Counted from the first letter of the stretch, positions 8,088-18,141 are shown. The stretch: DNA of 64,000 bases from Pseudomonas sp. Irchel s3h14 (GCF_900187425.1 NZ_FYDJ01000010.1:62001-126000); one strand, 5' to 3'. Numbers and translations: made by a program. The notes: a model not told the origin generated them from the letters alone.

Positions 8088-8993
8088 ATGACTCGAACAG
8101 CCCGCGTGACAGACCCCTCCTACGAACTGATGGACGACCACAACGGGTTGTCCATCATCTACCGCCAGCACGGTTTTCCTTGCCCGTTGGTGCGTTGGCA
8201 TTTTCACAAGGAATACGAACTGCACCTGATCGTCGCCAGCTCCGGCAAAGTGTTCATCGGTGACTACATCGGCAACTTCTATCCAGAATCGCTATTCCTC
8301 ACCGGCCCCAACCTGCCCCACAACTGGATCAGCCAGGTAGCCGAAGACGAAGTGGTGCCCAAGCGCGACATGCTGGTCAACTTCACGGATGAGTTATTCG
8401 ACAGCGGCCACTTGGTGTTTACCGAGCTCAAAACGCTGGCGCCGCTATTGGAGCGCGCCCAGTACGGCATCGAGTTTCGCTGCAAGCGCACCATTCGCCA
8501 GGCCATGTCTTTGATGCAGCGCATCGCCGATACCCAAGGCGTGACACGCCTCGGGCACTTTTTCATTCTGCTGGAGTTGCTGGCGACCTCTGACGACTAT
8601 CAGCTGCTGTCCGGGGCCACGACACCGCAATTGGCCGACGAGCACAATATCGATCGCACCAACCGGGCGGTGGATTACATCTTCGCGCATTACGCCCGTG
8701 AACTGCCGCTGGAGGAAGTCGCCGAGCACTTGGGCATGAAGCCTACTTATTTCAGTCGAGTGTTCAAGCAAGCCACCGGCCGCTGCTTCATCGAATTCGT
8801 CAATCGACTGCGCATCAGCAAATCCTGTGAGCTGCTGGCCGACGGTGACAAACCGGTAACCGATGTCTGTTTCGAATCGGGCTTCAACAATATTTCCAAC
8901 TTCAATCGGCGTTTTCAGCAACTCAAGGGCATGACGCCGTCCCATTACCGGCGGTTGGCCGTGCAACGGTTGACTGAGCAGAACCTGGGTTAA
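8088..8993 (+). CDS. mtlR: AraC-family activator of the mannitol operon
   Basis: 301 residues. The N-terminal half is a cupin-like sugar-binding domain (VRWHFHKEYELHLIVASSGKVFIG...LPHNWIS) and the C-terminal 100 residues contain the double helix-turn-helix of AraC regulators, with LEEVAEHLGMKPTYFSRVFK and the signature SGFNNISNFNRRFQQLKGMTPSHYR. It closely resembles MtlR of P. fluorescens, which activates transport and catabolism of mannitol, sorbitol and arabitol. It lies 227 bp upstream of mtlE in the same direction; candidate binding half-sites lie directly before the mtlE promoter. The ATG at 8088 gives the family's usual N-terminus. Confidence 0.93.
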   Translation: MTRTARVTDPSYELMDDHNGLSIIYRQHGFPCPLVRWHFHKEYELHLIVASSGKVFIGDYIGNFYPESLFLTGPNLPHNWISQVAEDEVVPKRDMLVNFTDELFDSGHLVFTELKTLAPLLERAQYGIEFRCKRTIRQAMSLMQRIADTQGVTRLGHFFILLELLATSDDYQLLSGATTPQLADEHNIDRTNRAVDYIFAHYARELPLEEVAEHLGMKPTYFSRVFKQATGRCFIEFVNRLRISKSCELLADGDKPVTDVCFESGFNNISNFNRRFQQLKGMTPSHYRRLAVQRLTEQNLG

Positions 8994-9070
8994 ACGCCCG
9001 AAAACCTGTACGGAATCCATAGGGTCTAACCGTTAAAAAGCCGTTCCCTGCACCTCTCCCTCCAAACACC

Positions 9071-9107
9071 AGTGCAAAATAGTATCGATCCAAGTGCGAT
9101 GGATGAT
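9071..9107 (+). promoter_or_regulatory. Candidate MtlR half-sites
   Basis: AGTGC begins at 9071 and again at 9093, 22 bases apart (two helical turns), followed each time by an AT-rich run (AAAATAGT; GATGGATGATT). The second copy ends against the -35 box. Head-to-tail repeats at this spacing next to -35 are typical of AraC-family activators. A third AGTGC begins at 9138. Confidence 0.45.
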
Positions 9108-9136
9108 TTGTCACGTCATCAATTGAAGGCTGTAAT
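9108..9136 (+). promoter_or_regulatory. Predicted sigma-70 promoter of the mtl operon
   Basis: TTGTCA at 9108-9113 and TGTAAT at 9131-9136 are separated by exactly 17 bases, placing transcription start near 9143 and giving a leader of roughly 78 bases before mtlE. Confidence 0.55.
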
Positions 9137-9171
9137 CAGTGCACATTCTTCCTGCCGTCGGAAGACACAAA

Positions 9172-9179
9172 AACAATAA
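9172..9179 (+). promoter_or_regulatory. Candidate Hfq/Crc catabolite-repression motif in the mtlE leader
   Basis: AACAATAA fits the AANAANAA motif bound by Hfq with Crc on Pseudomonas catabolic mRNAs. It is about 41 bases before the mtlE start, within the predicted leader. Confidence 0.35.
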
Positions 9180-9220
9180 CTGTCCTTCTGTACCCGCCGG
9201 GTGCAGAAAAGGAGTGCACG

Positions 9221-10531
9221 ATGCAACCTTCTGTAAAAGCTCTGCTTGCCCTCACCTGCATGACCCTCAGCAGCGTCAGCCTCGGCGCCCAGACCCTGAC
9301 CATCGCCACCGTCAACAACAGCGACATGATCCGCATGCAAAAACTCTCGAAAACCTTCGAGGCCGAGCATCCGGACATCAAGCTCAATTGGGTGGTACTG
9401 GAAGAAAATGTCCTGCGCCAACGCCTGACCACCGACATCGCCACTCAGGGCGGACAGTTCGATGTACTGACCATTGGCATGTACGAAGCCGCACTCTGGG
9501 GTGCCAAAGGTTGGCTGGAGCCGATGAAGGACTTGCCGGCCAGTTACGCCCTCGACGACGTGTTCCCATCGGTGCGTGAAGGTCTGTCGGTCAAGGGTTC
9601 GCTTTACGCGCTGCCCTTCTACGCCGAAAGCTCCATCACCTATTACCGCACCGATTTGTTCAAGGAAGCCGGGCTGACCATGCCCGAGCACCCGACCTGG
9701 ACCCAGATCAGCGAATTCGCCAGCAAACTCACCAATAAGGATAAAGAACAGTACGGCATCTGCCTGCGCGGCAAGGCCGGCTGGGGCGAGAACATGGCGC
9801 TGATCACCACCGTCGCCAATGCCTATGGTGCACGCTGGTTCGATGAGCAGTGGAAACCGGAATTCACCGGCCCCGAGTGGAAAAACGCGCTGAACTTCTA
9901 CGTCGACACCATGAAGAAATCTGGTCCGCCAGGTGCGTCGAGCAACGGTTTCAACGAAAACCTGGCGCTGTTCAACAGCGGCAAGTGCGCGATCTGGGTC
10001 GATGCCAGCGTCGCCGGCTCCTTCGTCACCGATAAGACCCAAAGCAAGGTCAGCGACCACGTCGGCTTCACCTACGCACCGCACGAGACCACCGACAAAG
10101 GCTCGGCCTGGTTGTATTCCTGGGCGCTGGCGATTCCGACCAGTTCCAAGGCCAAGGACGCCGCGAAAACCTTCAGCGCCTGGGCCACCTCCAAGGAGTA
10201 CGGCGCATTGGTTGCCGAGAAAGACGGCATTGCCAACGTACCGCCAGGTACTCGCGCTTCAACGTACAGCGATGAGTACATGAAGGCTGCGCCGTTCGCC
10301 AAGGTGACCCTTGAATCGCTGAAAGCCGCGGACCCGAGCAAGCCGACCCTCAAGCCCGTGCCGTATATCGGCATCCAGTTGGTGACCATTCCTGAATTCC
10401 AGGCGGTGGGCACCCAGGTCGGCAAACTGTTCTCGGCGGCACTGATCGGCCAGACCACGGTTGACCAGGCCCTGACCGCTGCCCAGTCAACCACCGAACG
10501 TGAAATGAAGCGCGCCGGTTACCCCAAGTAA
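9221..10531 (+). CDS. mtlE: Mannitol/sorbitol ABC transporter, substrate-binding protein
   Basis: 436 residues. A Sec signal peptide (MQPSVKALLALTCMTLSSVSLGA) precedes a family 1 extracellular solute-binding protein (AQTLTIATVNNSDMIRMQKL..., FDVLTIGMYEAALWG, LYALPFYAESSITYYR). It binds mannitol, sorbitol and probably arabitol in the periplasm and delivers them to MtlF/MtlG. The start has a strong AAGGAG that itself lies in the loop of a small stem (GTGCA...TGCAC, 9201-9219). First gene of the transport operon; expected to be the most abundant product. A REP palindrome separates it from mtlF, a common way to lower downstream expression or stabilise the upstream message. Confidence 0.95.
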   Translation: MQPSVKALLALTCMTLSSVSLGAQTLTIATVNNSDMIRMQKLSKTFEAEHPDIKLNWVVLEENVLRQRLTTDIATQGGQFDVLTIGMYEAALWGAKGWLEPMKDLPASYALDDVFPSVREGLSVKGSLYALPFYAESSITYYRTDLFKEAGLTMPEHPTWTQISEFASKLTNKDKEQYGICLRGKAGWGENMALITTVANAYGARWFDEQWKPEFTGPEWKNALNFYVDTMKKSGPPGASSNGFNENLALFNSGKCAIWVDASVAGSFVTDKTQSKVSDHVGFTYAPHETTDKGSAWLYSWALAIPTSSKAKDAAKTFSAWATSKEYGALVAEKDGIANVPPGTRASTYSDEYMKAAPFAKVTLESLKAADPSKPTLKPVPYIGIQLVTIPEFQAVGTQVGKLFSAALIGQTTVDQALTAAQSTTEREMKRAGYPK

Positions 10532-10540
10532 CCCCCAATC

Positions 10541-10634
10541 CCTGTAGGAGCAAAGCTTGCTCGCGATGAACGATAACGAGGTTCATCAGACGAGCCGCGT
10601 CGTGGCTATCGCGAGCAAGCTTTGCTCCTACAGG
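10541..10634. repeat. REPIN-type inverted repeat between mtlE and mtlF
   Basis: CCTGTAGGAGCAAAGCTTGC at the left is matched by its reverse complement at the right end (GCAAGCTTTGCTCCTACAGG), around a 40-base centre. Same family as 41992-42086. Located inside the operon. Confidence 0.85.
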
Positions 10635-10677
10635 TTTCGCGTTACATCTGCTTTTGTTCTCAATCGGTTCTATCGCC

Positions 10678-11604
10678 ATGAATATTTCAACTGCCAAAGC
10701 TCACATGGACATTCCCCAACCGGTGCGTAAAAGCCGGTTATCCAACCCCGGCTGGTTCCTGGTCAGCCCCTCGGTGGCGTTGTTGCTGCTGTGGATGATC
10801 GTGCCGCTGGGTATGACCGTTTACTTTTCGCTGATCCGCTACAACCTGCTCTATCCCGGTGAGAACGAGTTCGTCGGGCTGGAGAACTTCAGCTACTTCC
10901 TCAGCGACTCGGGTTTCCTGCCCGGCGCCACCAATACCTTGTTGCTGGTCGGCAGCGTGCTGCTGATCAGCGTGGTGTTCGGCGTGTTGATCAGTGCGCT
11001 GCTGGAGGCCAGTGAGTTTCTCGGTCGCGGCATCGTGCGGGTGATGCTGATCTCGCCGTTTTTCATCATGCCCACCGTCGGTGCGCTGATCTGGAAGAAC
11101 CTGATTTTCCACCCGGTGTCGGGGATTCTCGCCTACGTCTGGAAGCTGTTCGGGGCGCAGCCGGTGGACTGGCTGGCGCATTACCCGCTGCTGTCGATCA
11201 TCATCATCGTGTCCTGGCAATGGCTGCCGTTTGCGATCCTGATCCTGATGACCGCCATGCAGTCCCTCGACCAGGAGCAGAAGGAAGCCGCGCGCCTCGA
11301 CGGTGCCGGGCCGATCGCGATTTTCTGGCACCTGACCCTGCCGCACCTGGCACGGCCGATTGCCGTAGTGGTGATGATCGAAACCATCTTCCTGCTCTCG
11401 GTGTTCGCCGAAATATTCACCACCACCAACGGCGGCCCCGGCTACGCCTCGACCAACCTCGCCTACCTGATCTACAACCAGGCGCTGGTGCAGTTCGACG
11501 TCGGCATGGCGTCCGCCGGCGGTTTGATCGCGGTGGTGATCGCCAACATCGCAGCCATCGTGCTGGTGCGCATGATCGGCAAAAACCTGACAGACAAAGC
11601 CTGA
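10678..11604 (+). CDS. mtlF: Mannitol/sorbitol ABC transporter permease
   Basis: 308 residues from ATG 10678; a TTG 24 bases upstream is in frame but the chosen start gives the family N-terminus. Six membrane helices are visible and the cytoplasmic EAA loop reads EAARLDGAGPIAIFWHLTLP, the contact site for the ATPase MtlK. It forms the inner-membrane channel with MtlG. It lies downstream of the REP element that follows mtlE and 10 bp before mtlG. Confidence 0.93.
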   Translation: MNISTAKAHMDIPQPVRKSRLSNPGWFLVSPSVALLLLWMIVPLGMTVYFSLIRYNLLYPGENEFVGLENFSYFLSDSGFLPGATNTLLLVGSVLLISVVFGVLISALLEASEFLGRGIVRVMLISPFFIMPTVGALIWKNLIFHPVSGILAYVWKLFGAQPVDWLAHYPLLSIIIIVSWQWLPFAILILMTAMQSLDQEQKEAARLDGAGPIAIFWHLTLPHLARPIAVVVMIETIFLLSVFAEIFTTTNGGPGYASTNLAYLIYNQALVQFDVGMASAGGLIAVVIANIAAIVLVRMIGKNLTDKA

Positions 11605-11614
11605 GGCCTGCGCC

Positions 11615-12445
11615 ATGACCCTTCAACAATCCCGCCGTCTGCAAAGCCTGTTGCTCGGCACCCTGGCCTGGGCCATCGCGATCCTGATCTTCTTCCCGAT
11701 CTTCTGGATGGTGATGACCAGTTTCAAAACCGAAATCGATGCGTTCGCCACGCCGCCGCAGTTCATCTTCACGCCGACGCTGGAGAACTACCTGCACATC
11801 AACGAGCGCAGCGACTACTTCAGCTTCGCCTGGAACTCGGTGGTGATTTCGTTCAGCGCTACAGCACTGTGCCTGCTGATCGCGGTGCCGGCGGCGTACT
11901 CGATGGCGTTCTACGAAACCCAACGCACCAAAGGCACGCTGCTGTGGATGCTCTCCACCAAGATGCTGCCACCGGTGGGCGTGCTGATGCCGATCTACTT
12001 GCTGGCCAAGAGTTTCGGCCTGCTCGATACGCGCATCGCGCTGATCGTGATCTACACGCTGATCAACCTGCCGATCGTGGTCTGGATGATTTACACCTAC
12101 TTCAAAGACATCCCCAAGGACATCCTCGAAGCCGCGCGCCTCGACGGTGCCACGCTGTGGCAGGAAATGGTCCGGGTGCTGTTGCCGATCGCCAAGGGCG
12201 GTCTGGCTTCCACGGTGCTGTTGTCGCTGATCCTGTGCTGGAACGAGGCGTTCTGGTCCTTGAACCTGACTTCGTCGAAAGCCGCGCCGTTGACCGCATT
12301 GATCGCCTCCTACTCAAGTCCCGAAGGTCTGTTCTGGGCCAAGTTGTCGGCGGTGTCGACGCTGGCCTGTGCGCCGATCCTGATCTTCGGCTGGATCAGC
12401 CAGAAACAATTGGTCCGCGGCCTGTCGTTCGGCGCCGTGAAATAG
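11615..12445 (+). CDS. mtlG: Mannitol/sorbitol ABC transporter permease
   Basis: 276 residues, the MalG-type second permease. Six hydrophobic segments are seen, and the EAA loop is LEAARLDGATLWQEMVRVLLP in the usual place before the last two helices. It pairs with MtlF and couples to MtlK. Start ATG 11615 follows the mtlF stop by 10 bases. Gene order E-F-G-K is the standard one for this family. Confidence 0.93.
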   Translation: MTLQQSRRLQSLLLGTLAWAIAILIFFPIFWMVMTSFKTEIDAFATPPQFIFTPTLENYLHINERSDYFSFAWNSVVISFSATALCLLIAVPAAYSMAFYETQRTKGTLLWMLSTKMLPPVGVLMPIYLLAKSFGLLDTRIALIVIYTLINLPIVVWMIYTYFKDIPKDILEAARLDGATLWQEMVRVLLPIAKGGLASTVLLSLILCWNEAFWSLNLTSSKAAPLTALIASYSSPEGLFWAKLSAVSTLACAPILIFGWISQKQLVRGLSFGAVK

Positions 12446-12478
12446 CCCTCAAAGAATAAGCACAAAAGGAGCGCCATC

Positions 12479-13582
<1,104 letters not shown>

Positions 13583-13598
13583 TTTTAGAGTGCATGTG

Positions 13599-15074
13599 AT
13601 GAAACTGAATAAACAGAACCTCAACCGCCTCGCCCCCGAGGTGGCCCTGCCCGCCTACGCCCTGAGCGACACGCGTCAAGGCATCGCGCACATCGGCGTC
13701 GGCGGTTTCCACCGCGCCCATCAGGCGTATTACACCGATGCGTTGATGAATACCGGCGAAGGCCTGGACTGGGCGATTTGCGGCGTCGGCCTGCGCGCCG
13801 AAGACCGTCGTGCCCGGGATGATCTCAAAGAGCAGGATTACCTCTTCACCCTGTTCGAGCTTGGGGATACCGACGACACTGAAGTTCGGGTCATCGGCGC
13901 GATTCGCGACATGCTGCTGGCTGAAGACGGCGCGCAAGCGTTGATCGACAAACTCGCCAGCCCCGAGATCCGTATCGTTTCGCTGACCATTACCGAAGGC
14001 GGCTACTGCATCGACGACAGCAACGGCGAGTTCATGGCCCAACTGCCGCAGATCCAGCACGATCTGGCACACCCGAACGCCCCGAAAACCGTGTTCGGTT
14101 TTCTCTGCGCCGCGTTGGCCAAACGCCGTGCAGCCGGCACGCCCGCGTTCACCTTGATGTCCTGCGATAACCTGCCGCACAACGGCGCGGTCACTCGTAA
14201 GGCGTTACTGGCTTTCGCCGCCCTGCGCGATGCCGATCTGCGGGACTGGATCGCCACCCACGTGAGTTTCCCCAACGCGATGGTCGACCGCATCACGCCG
14301 ATGACCAGCACCGAACACAAGCTGCAACTGCACGATAAACACGCTATCGACGATGCCTGGCCGGTGGTCTGCGAACCGTTTGTGCAATGGGTGCTGGAGG
14401 ACAAGTTCGTCAACGGTCGTCCGGCTTGGGAAAAGGTCGGCGTGCAGTTCACCGACGACGTCACGCCTTATGAAGAGATGAAAATCAAACTGCTCAACGG
14501 CAGTCACCTGGCGCTCACTTATCTGGGGTTTTTGAAGGGTTACCGCTTCGTTCACGAAACCATGAACGACCCGCTGTTCGTGCGCTACATGCGTGCCTAC
14601 ATGGACCTGGACGTGACCCCGCAACTGTCAGCCGTGCCGGGGATTGACCTGACCGAGTACAAAAACACCCTGGAGGCGCGCTTCTCCAACCAGGCGATTG
14701 CCGATCAGTTGGAGCGCGTGTGTTCGGACGGTTCGTCGAAGTTTCCGAAGTTCACCGTGCCGACGATCAATCGATTGATTGCTGATGGACGAGAGACGAC
14801 GCGTGCGGCACTGGTAGTGGCCGCTTGGGCGTTGTATTTGAAGGGCGTGGACGAAAATGGCGAAACCTACAGCATTCCTGATCCGCGGGCGGCGTTTTGT
14901 CAGGCGTTGGTGGCGGATGATGCGTTGATCACGCAGCGCTTGCTGGAGGTTGAGGAGATTTTTGGTACAGCGATTCCGCATTCGCCGGAATTCGTGGCGG
15001 CGTTTGAGTGGTGCTGTAACAGCTTGCGCGATGTCGGCGTGACAACAACCCTCGAACGAGTACTCGCCAACTGA
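13599..15074 (+). CDS. mtlD: Mannitol 2-dehydrogenase
   Basis: 491 residues from ATG 13599, with GAG 8 bases upstream; a GTG three codons earlier is in frame but unlikely. A polyol-specific long-chain dehydrogenase: N-terminal NAD-binding region with GIAHIGVGGFHRAHQA and the catalytic motif KIKLLNGSH (Lys, Asn, His). It oxidises mannitol to fructose, and in P. fluorescens also sorbitol and arabitol. Products feed MtlZ (fructose) and MtlY (xylulose). The sequence is near identical in pattern to the crystallised P. fluorescens enzyme. Confidence 0.96.
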   Translation: MKLNKQNLNRLAPEVALPAYALSDTRQGIAHIGVGGFHRAHQAYYTDALMNTGEGLDWAICGVGLRAEDRRARDDLKEQDYLFTLFELGDTDDTEVRVIGAIRDMLLAEDGAQALIDKLASPEIRIVSLTITEGGYCIDDSNGEFMAQLPQIQHDLAHPNAPKTVFGFLCAALAKRRAAGTPAFTLMSCDNLPHNGAVTRKALLAFAALRDADLRDWIATHVSFPNAMVDRITPMTSTEHKLQLHDKHAIDDAWPVVCEPFVQWVLEDKFVNGRPAWEKVGVQFTDDVTPYEEMKIKLLNGSHLALTYLGFLKGYRFVHETMNDPLFVRYMRAYMDLDVTPQLSAVPGIDLTEYKNTLEARFSNQAIADQLERVCSDGSSKFPKFTVPTINRLIADGRETTRAALVVAAWALYLKGVDENGETYSIPDPRAAFCQALVADDALITQRLLEVEEIFGTAIPHSPEFVAAFEWCCNSLRDVGVTTTLERVLAN

Positions 15075-15183
15075 TCGTTCCCACGCTCTGCGTGGGAATG
15101 CAGCCCGGGACGCTCCGCGTCCCATCCAGGAGCGGACGCAGAGCGTCCATTGATGCATTCCCACGCAGAGCGTGGGAACGATC
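15073..15183. repeat. Long inverted repeat between mtlD and mtlY
   Basis: GATCGTTCCCACGCTCTGCG at the left is matched by CGCAGAGCGTGGGAACGATC at the right; smaller palindromes (GGACGCTCCGCGTCC-like) lie inside. Sister copy at 17652-17764 after mtlZ. It begins at the mtlD stop codon. Confidence 0.85.
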
Positions 15184-15200
15184 TTCGGCAGGGTGTATCC

Positions 15201-16697
15201 ATGGCAAACCAACAACTATTCCTCGGCATCGACTGCGGCACCCAAGGCACCAAAGCCATCATCCTCGACGCCGTCAGCGGTCAAGTGCTGGGCCAGGGTG
15301 CCGCCGCACACACCTTGATCAGTGGCGCCAATGGCCGCCGCGAGCAAGACACCTCCCAATGGCTGGAAGCCTTCGCGCTTGCCACCCGCCGTGCATTGCT
15401 CGCGGCCAAGGTCGACGGCCAGGACATCCTCGGCATCGGCGTTTCCGGCCAGCAACACGGGCTGGTTCTGCTCGACGATCAGGGCCAGGTGCTGCGTCCG
15501 GCCAAACTCTGGTGTGACACCGAATCCACCCCGGAAAACGACCGTCTGCTTGCCCATCTGGGTGGCGAAAAAGGCTCTCTGGAACGCCTCGGCGTTGTGA
15601 TCGCACCCGGCTACACCGTCTCAAAACTGCTCTGGACCAAAGAACAACACCCGCAGATTTTTGCTCGCATCGCGCGCATCCTGCTGCCCCATGACTACCT
15701 CAACTATTGGCTCACCGGCCGCAGTTGCAGCGAGTACGGCGACGCCTCGGGCACGGGCTATTTCAACGTGCGCAGCCGCCAGTGGGATTTGCAGCTGCTG
15801 CGTGACATCGATGCCACCGGGCGACTGCAAGCCGCGCTGCCGGAGCTGATCGACGCTCATCAAGCCGTCGGCACGATCCTGCCGAGCATCGCCGAACACC
15901 TGGGCATCAACCCGCAGGCGCTGGTCTCCAGCGGCGGTGGCGACAACATGATGGGCGCCATCGGCACCGGCAACATCAAGCCCGGCGCTATCACCATGAG
16001 TCTCGGTTCATCGGGGACGGTGTACGCCTATGCGGATCAACCGAAGGTCAGTCCGGACGCTTCAGTCGCAACGTTCTGCTCCTCCAGTGGTGGCTGGCTG
16101 CCGCTGATCTGCACCATGAACCTGACCAACGCGACCGGGGTGATTCGCGAGCTGTTCGAGCTGGATATCGAGCAGTTCAATGCCCTCGTTGAGCAAGCGC
16201 CAATCGGTGCCGAAGGTGTGTGCATGCTGCCGTTCCTCAACGGCGAGCGCGTCCCCGCCCTGCCCCATGCCACCGGCAGTCTGTTGGGGTTGACGATGAC
16301 CAACCTGACTCAGGCCAACCTGTGCCGCGCGGTGGTCGAAGGCACGACCTTCGGTTTGCGTTATGGACTGGACCTGCTGCGTCAGAATGGCTTACAAAGC
16401 CGCAGCATCTGCCTGATCGGCGGCGGCTCGAAAAGCCCGGTGTGGCGCCAGATCGTCGCTGACATCATGAACACCCCGGTCATCTGCACCGAACAAAGCG
16501 AAGCCGCGGCCCTCGGCGCCGCGATTCAGGCGGCGTGGTGCAAGTCCTGGGAAAACGGCCACGAGGACAGTCTGGCGGACCTTTGCGAGCGTTGCGTGAA
16601 GCTCGATCCAGCCAGCGAAACCTTGCCGATCGCAGTCAATGTGGCGGCCTGTCAGCAGGCCTACGAACGCTATCAACAGCATGTCGCAACCCTTTGA
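15201..16697 (+). CDS. mtlY: Xylulose kinase (FGGY family)
   Basis: 498 residues; ATG 15201 chosen because upstream in-frame codons lie inside the palindromic repeat. FGGY kinase with the N-terminal ATP-binding signature FLGIDCGTQGTKAIILD, the substrate region GQQHGLVLLDDQGQVLRPAKLWCDTE and the C-terminal GGGSKSPVWRQIVADIM motif. It phosphorylates D-xylulose from arabitol oxidation by MtlD to xylulose 5-phosphate for the pentose phosphate pathway. It lies downstream of a long palindrome that may reduce read-through from mtlD. Ends 13 bp before mtlZ. Confidence 0.92.
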   Translation: MANQQLFLGIDCGTQGTKAIILDAVSGQVLGQGAAAHTLISGANGRREQDTSQWLEAFALATRRALLAAKVDGQDILGIGVSGQQHGLVLLDDQGQVLRPAKLWCDTESTPENDRLLAHLGGEKGSLERLGVVIAPGYTVSKLLWTKEQHPQIFARIARILLPHDYLNYWLTGRSCSEYGDASGTGYFNVRSRQWDLQLLRDIDATGRLQAALPELIDAHQAVGTILPSIAEHLGINPQALVSSGGGDNMMGAIGTGNIKPGAITMSLGSSGTVYAYADQPKVSPDASVATFCSSSGGWLPLICTMNLTNATGVIRELFELDIEQFNALVEQAPIGAEGVCMLPFLNGERVPALPHATGSLLGLTMTNLTQANLCRAVVEGTTFGLRYGLDLLRQNGLQSRSICLIGGGSKSPVWRQIVADIMNTPVICTEQSEAAALGAAIQAAWCKSWENGHEDSLADLCERCVKLDPASETLPIAVNVAACQQAYERYQQHVATL

Positions 16698-16710
16698 AGA
16701 GTGAATAACT

Positions 16711-17649
16711 ATGTACCTGGTGTGTGGCGAAGCGCTGTTCGATTTCTTCAGTGAAGACGATGCCAGCGGCCTGGCTTCAAAAGTGAATTTCAAGGCGATT
16801 GCCGGCGGCTCGCCGTTCAACGTCGCGGTGGGTTTGCGTCGTTTGGGCGTGGATGCGGCACTGTTTGCCGGCCTGTCCACCGACTACCTCGGCCGGCGCT
16901 TGCAGCAGGTGTTGCAGGATGAAGGCGTGCGCCCGGATTACCTGGTGGATTTCGCTGCGCCTACGACCCTGGCGATGGTGGCCGTCGGTGCCAATGGTTC
17001 ACCGCATTACAGCTTCCGGGGTGAAGGCTGCGCTGATCGGCAGCTGAAACTGGAGCATCTACCGGAACTGGGACCTGAGGTGCGCGGCTTGCACATCGGC
17101 TCGTTCTCGCTGGTGGTGCAACCGATTGCCGACACACTGTTGGCATTGGTGCAGCGTGAAAACGGTAAACGCTTGATCAGCCTTGACCCCAACGTGCGGC
17201 TCAATCCTGAGCCAAATATCGACCTGTGGCGTTCGCGGGTTGCAACCTTGGTTGAGCTGGCCGACCTGATCAAAGTCAGCGATGAGGATTTGAGCCTGTT
17301 GTACCCCGAGCAGGATCCGCAACGGGTGATTGAAGGCTGGCTGCAGCATCGCTGTCAGTTGGTGTTTCTGACCCGTGGTGGCGAGGGGGCGACGGTGTTC
17401 AGCCGTGCCCATGGTTCATGGTCGGTGCCGGCGAGTTCAGTGAAAATCGCCGACACCGTGGGCGCTGGCGATACGTTCCAGGCGGCGTTGATTACCTGGC
17501 TGACCGAGCAGCAACTGGATTCGGTTGAAGGCGTGCAATCGCTGAGTCTTGAGCAGATCGACGCCATGCTCAAATTTGCAGTGCAAGCGGCGGCGCTGAC
17601 GTGCAGCAAGACCGGGCCGGACTTGCCATATCGCCAGCAACTCACCTGA
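16711..17649 (+). CDS. mtlZ: Fructokinase (PfkB family)
   Basis: 312 residues, a PfkB-type carbohydrate kinase: N-terminal GEALFDFF and AGGSPFNVAVGLRRLGVDAALF, C-terminal DTVGAGDTFQAALITWL with the catalytic Asp and anion-hole Gly. It converts fructose formed by MtlD to fructose 6-phosphate. It is the last gene of the mtl operon and is followed at once by a palindromic repeat that may protect the transcript end. Confidence 0.93.
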   Translation: MYLVCGEALFDFFSEDDASGLASKVNFKAIAGGSPFNVAVGLRRLGVDAALFAGLSTDYLGRRLQQVLQDEGVRPDYLVDFAAPTTLAMVAVGANGSPHYSFRGEGCADRQLKLEHLPELGPEVRGLHIGSFSLVVQPIADTLLALVQRENGKRLISLDPNVRLNPEPNIDLWRSRVATLVELADLIKVSDEDLSLLYPEQDPQRVIEGWLQHRCQLVFLTRGGEGATVFSRAHGSWSVPASSVKIADTVGAGDTFQAALITWLTEQQLDSVEGVQSLSLEQIDAMLKFAVQAAALTCSKTGPDLPYRQQLT

Positions 17650-17651
17650 CT

Positions 17652-17764
17652 GATCGTTCCCACGCTCCGCGTGGGAATGCCTCAAGGGACGCTCCGCGTT
17701 CCAATTCGCGAAAGGGACGCGGAGCGTCCCGGGCTGCATTCCCACGCGGAGCGTGGGAACGATC
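17652..17764. repeat. Long inverted repeat after mtlZ
   Basis: GATCGTTCCCACGCTCCGCG and its reverse complement bound the element, with GGGACGCTCCGCGTTCC and GGGACGCGGAGCGTCCC inside. Same family as 15073-15183. It abuts the porin remnant at 17767. Confidence 0.85.
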
Positions 17765-17766
17765 AT

Positions 17767-17901
17767 TTAGAGCACCGAAAAGTTGTAACTCACAATCAAC
17801 CGGGTCTCATCGACATCCCGGGCAAACTTCTCGTAGTTCGTCCGGTACGTCGCATTGCGCAACCGCAGGCTGACATCTTTGAACGTCCCGCTCTGCACCA
17901 C
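17767..17901 (-). pseudogene. Remnant of an OprD-family porin (last 44 codons)
   Basis: Read on the minus strand, the frame from a stop at 17902-17904 to the stop at 17767 encodes a chain containing SGTFKDVSLRLRNATYRTN, then DVDETRLIVSYNFSVL. Strand-forming alternation, the RNATYR block and the terminal aromatic strand are those of the C-terminus of OprD/OpdX outer-membrane porins. The rest of the gene (about 400 codons) is missing and the sequence upstream is unrelated. It is likely the leftover of a porin that once followed the polyol operon, as sugar-porin genes often do. Confidence 0.75.
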
Positions 17902-17904
17902 TTA

Positions 17905-18141
17905 CTTGAGCTCGCTAACCGGTGTTTGCGCAAGGCGCAATAAGCCAAAAAAATAGCCTTCGCCCCGGACAAGTAACTTGCCAGGATGAAGTGGACACAC
18001 AGAAGTGAGCGGCGATGATGGCAGAAGGCTGTTACGGGCTACAGACGACTTTAGTCGGTAAATGACTGTTCGTTTCCTTGAACGAGGCGCTTTAATCCTG
18101 CACCATCCGCCCCAGCTTATTCAAAGGACGGAATTAAAGGC
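17905..18141. other. Intergenic region before vgrG
   Basis: No gene is seen. AAAGGAC and ACGGAA motifs lie 8-20 bases before the vgrG start, so the ribosome-binding site is ambiguous. No clear promoter could be picked. Confidence 0.4.

Noticed and set aside
10541..10634. REP palindromes considered as CRISPR repeats
   Set aside because: They are paired inverted repeats scattered singly, with no regular direct repeat-spacer array and no cas genes.
18119..18134. Possible RsmA/RsmE site before vgrG (ATTC-AAAGGACG-GAAT)
   Set aside because: Only a four-base A/T-rich stem with an eight-base loop, and it is too far from the start codon to be clearly the SD.
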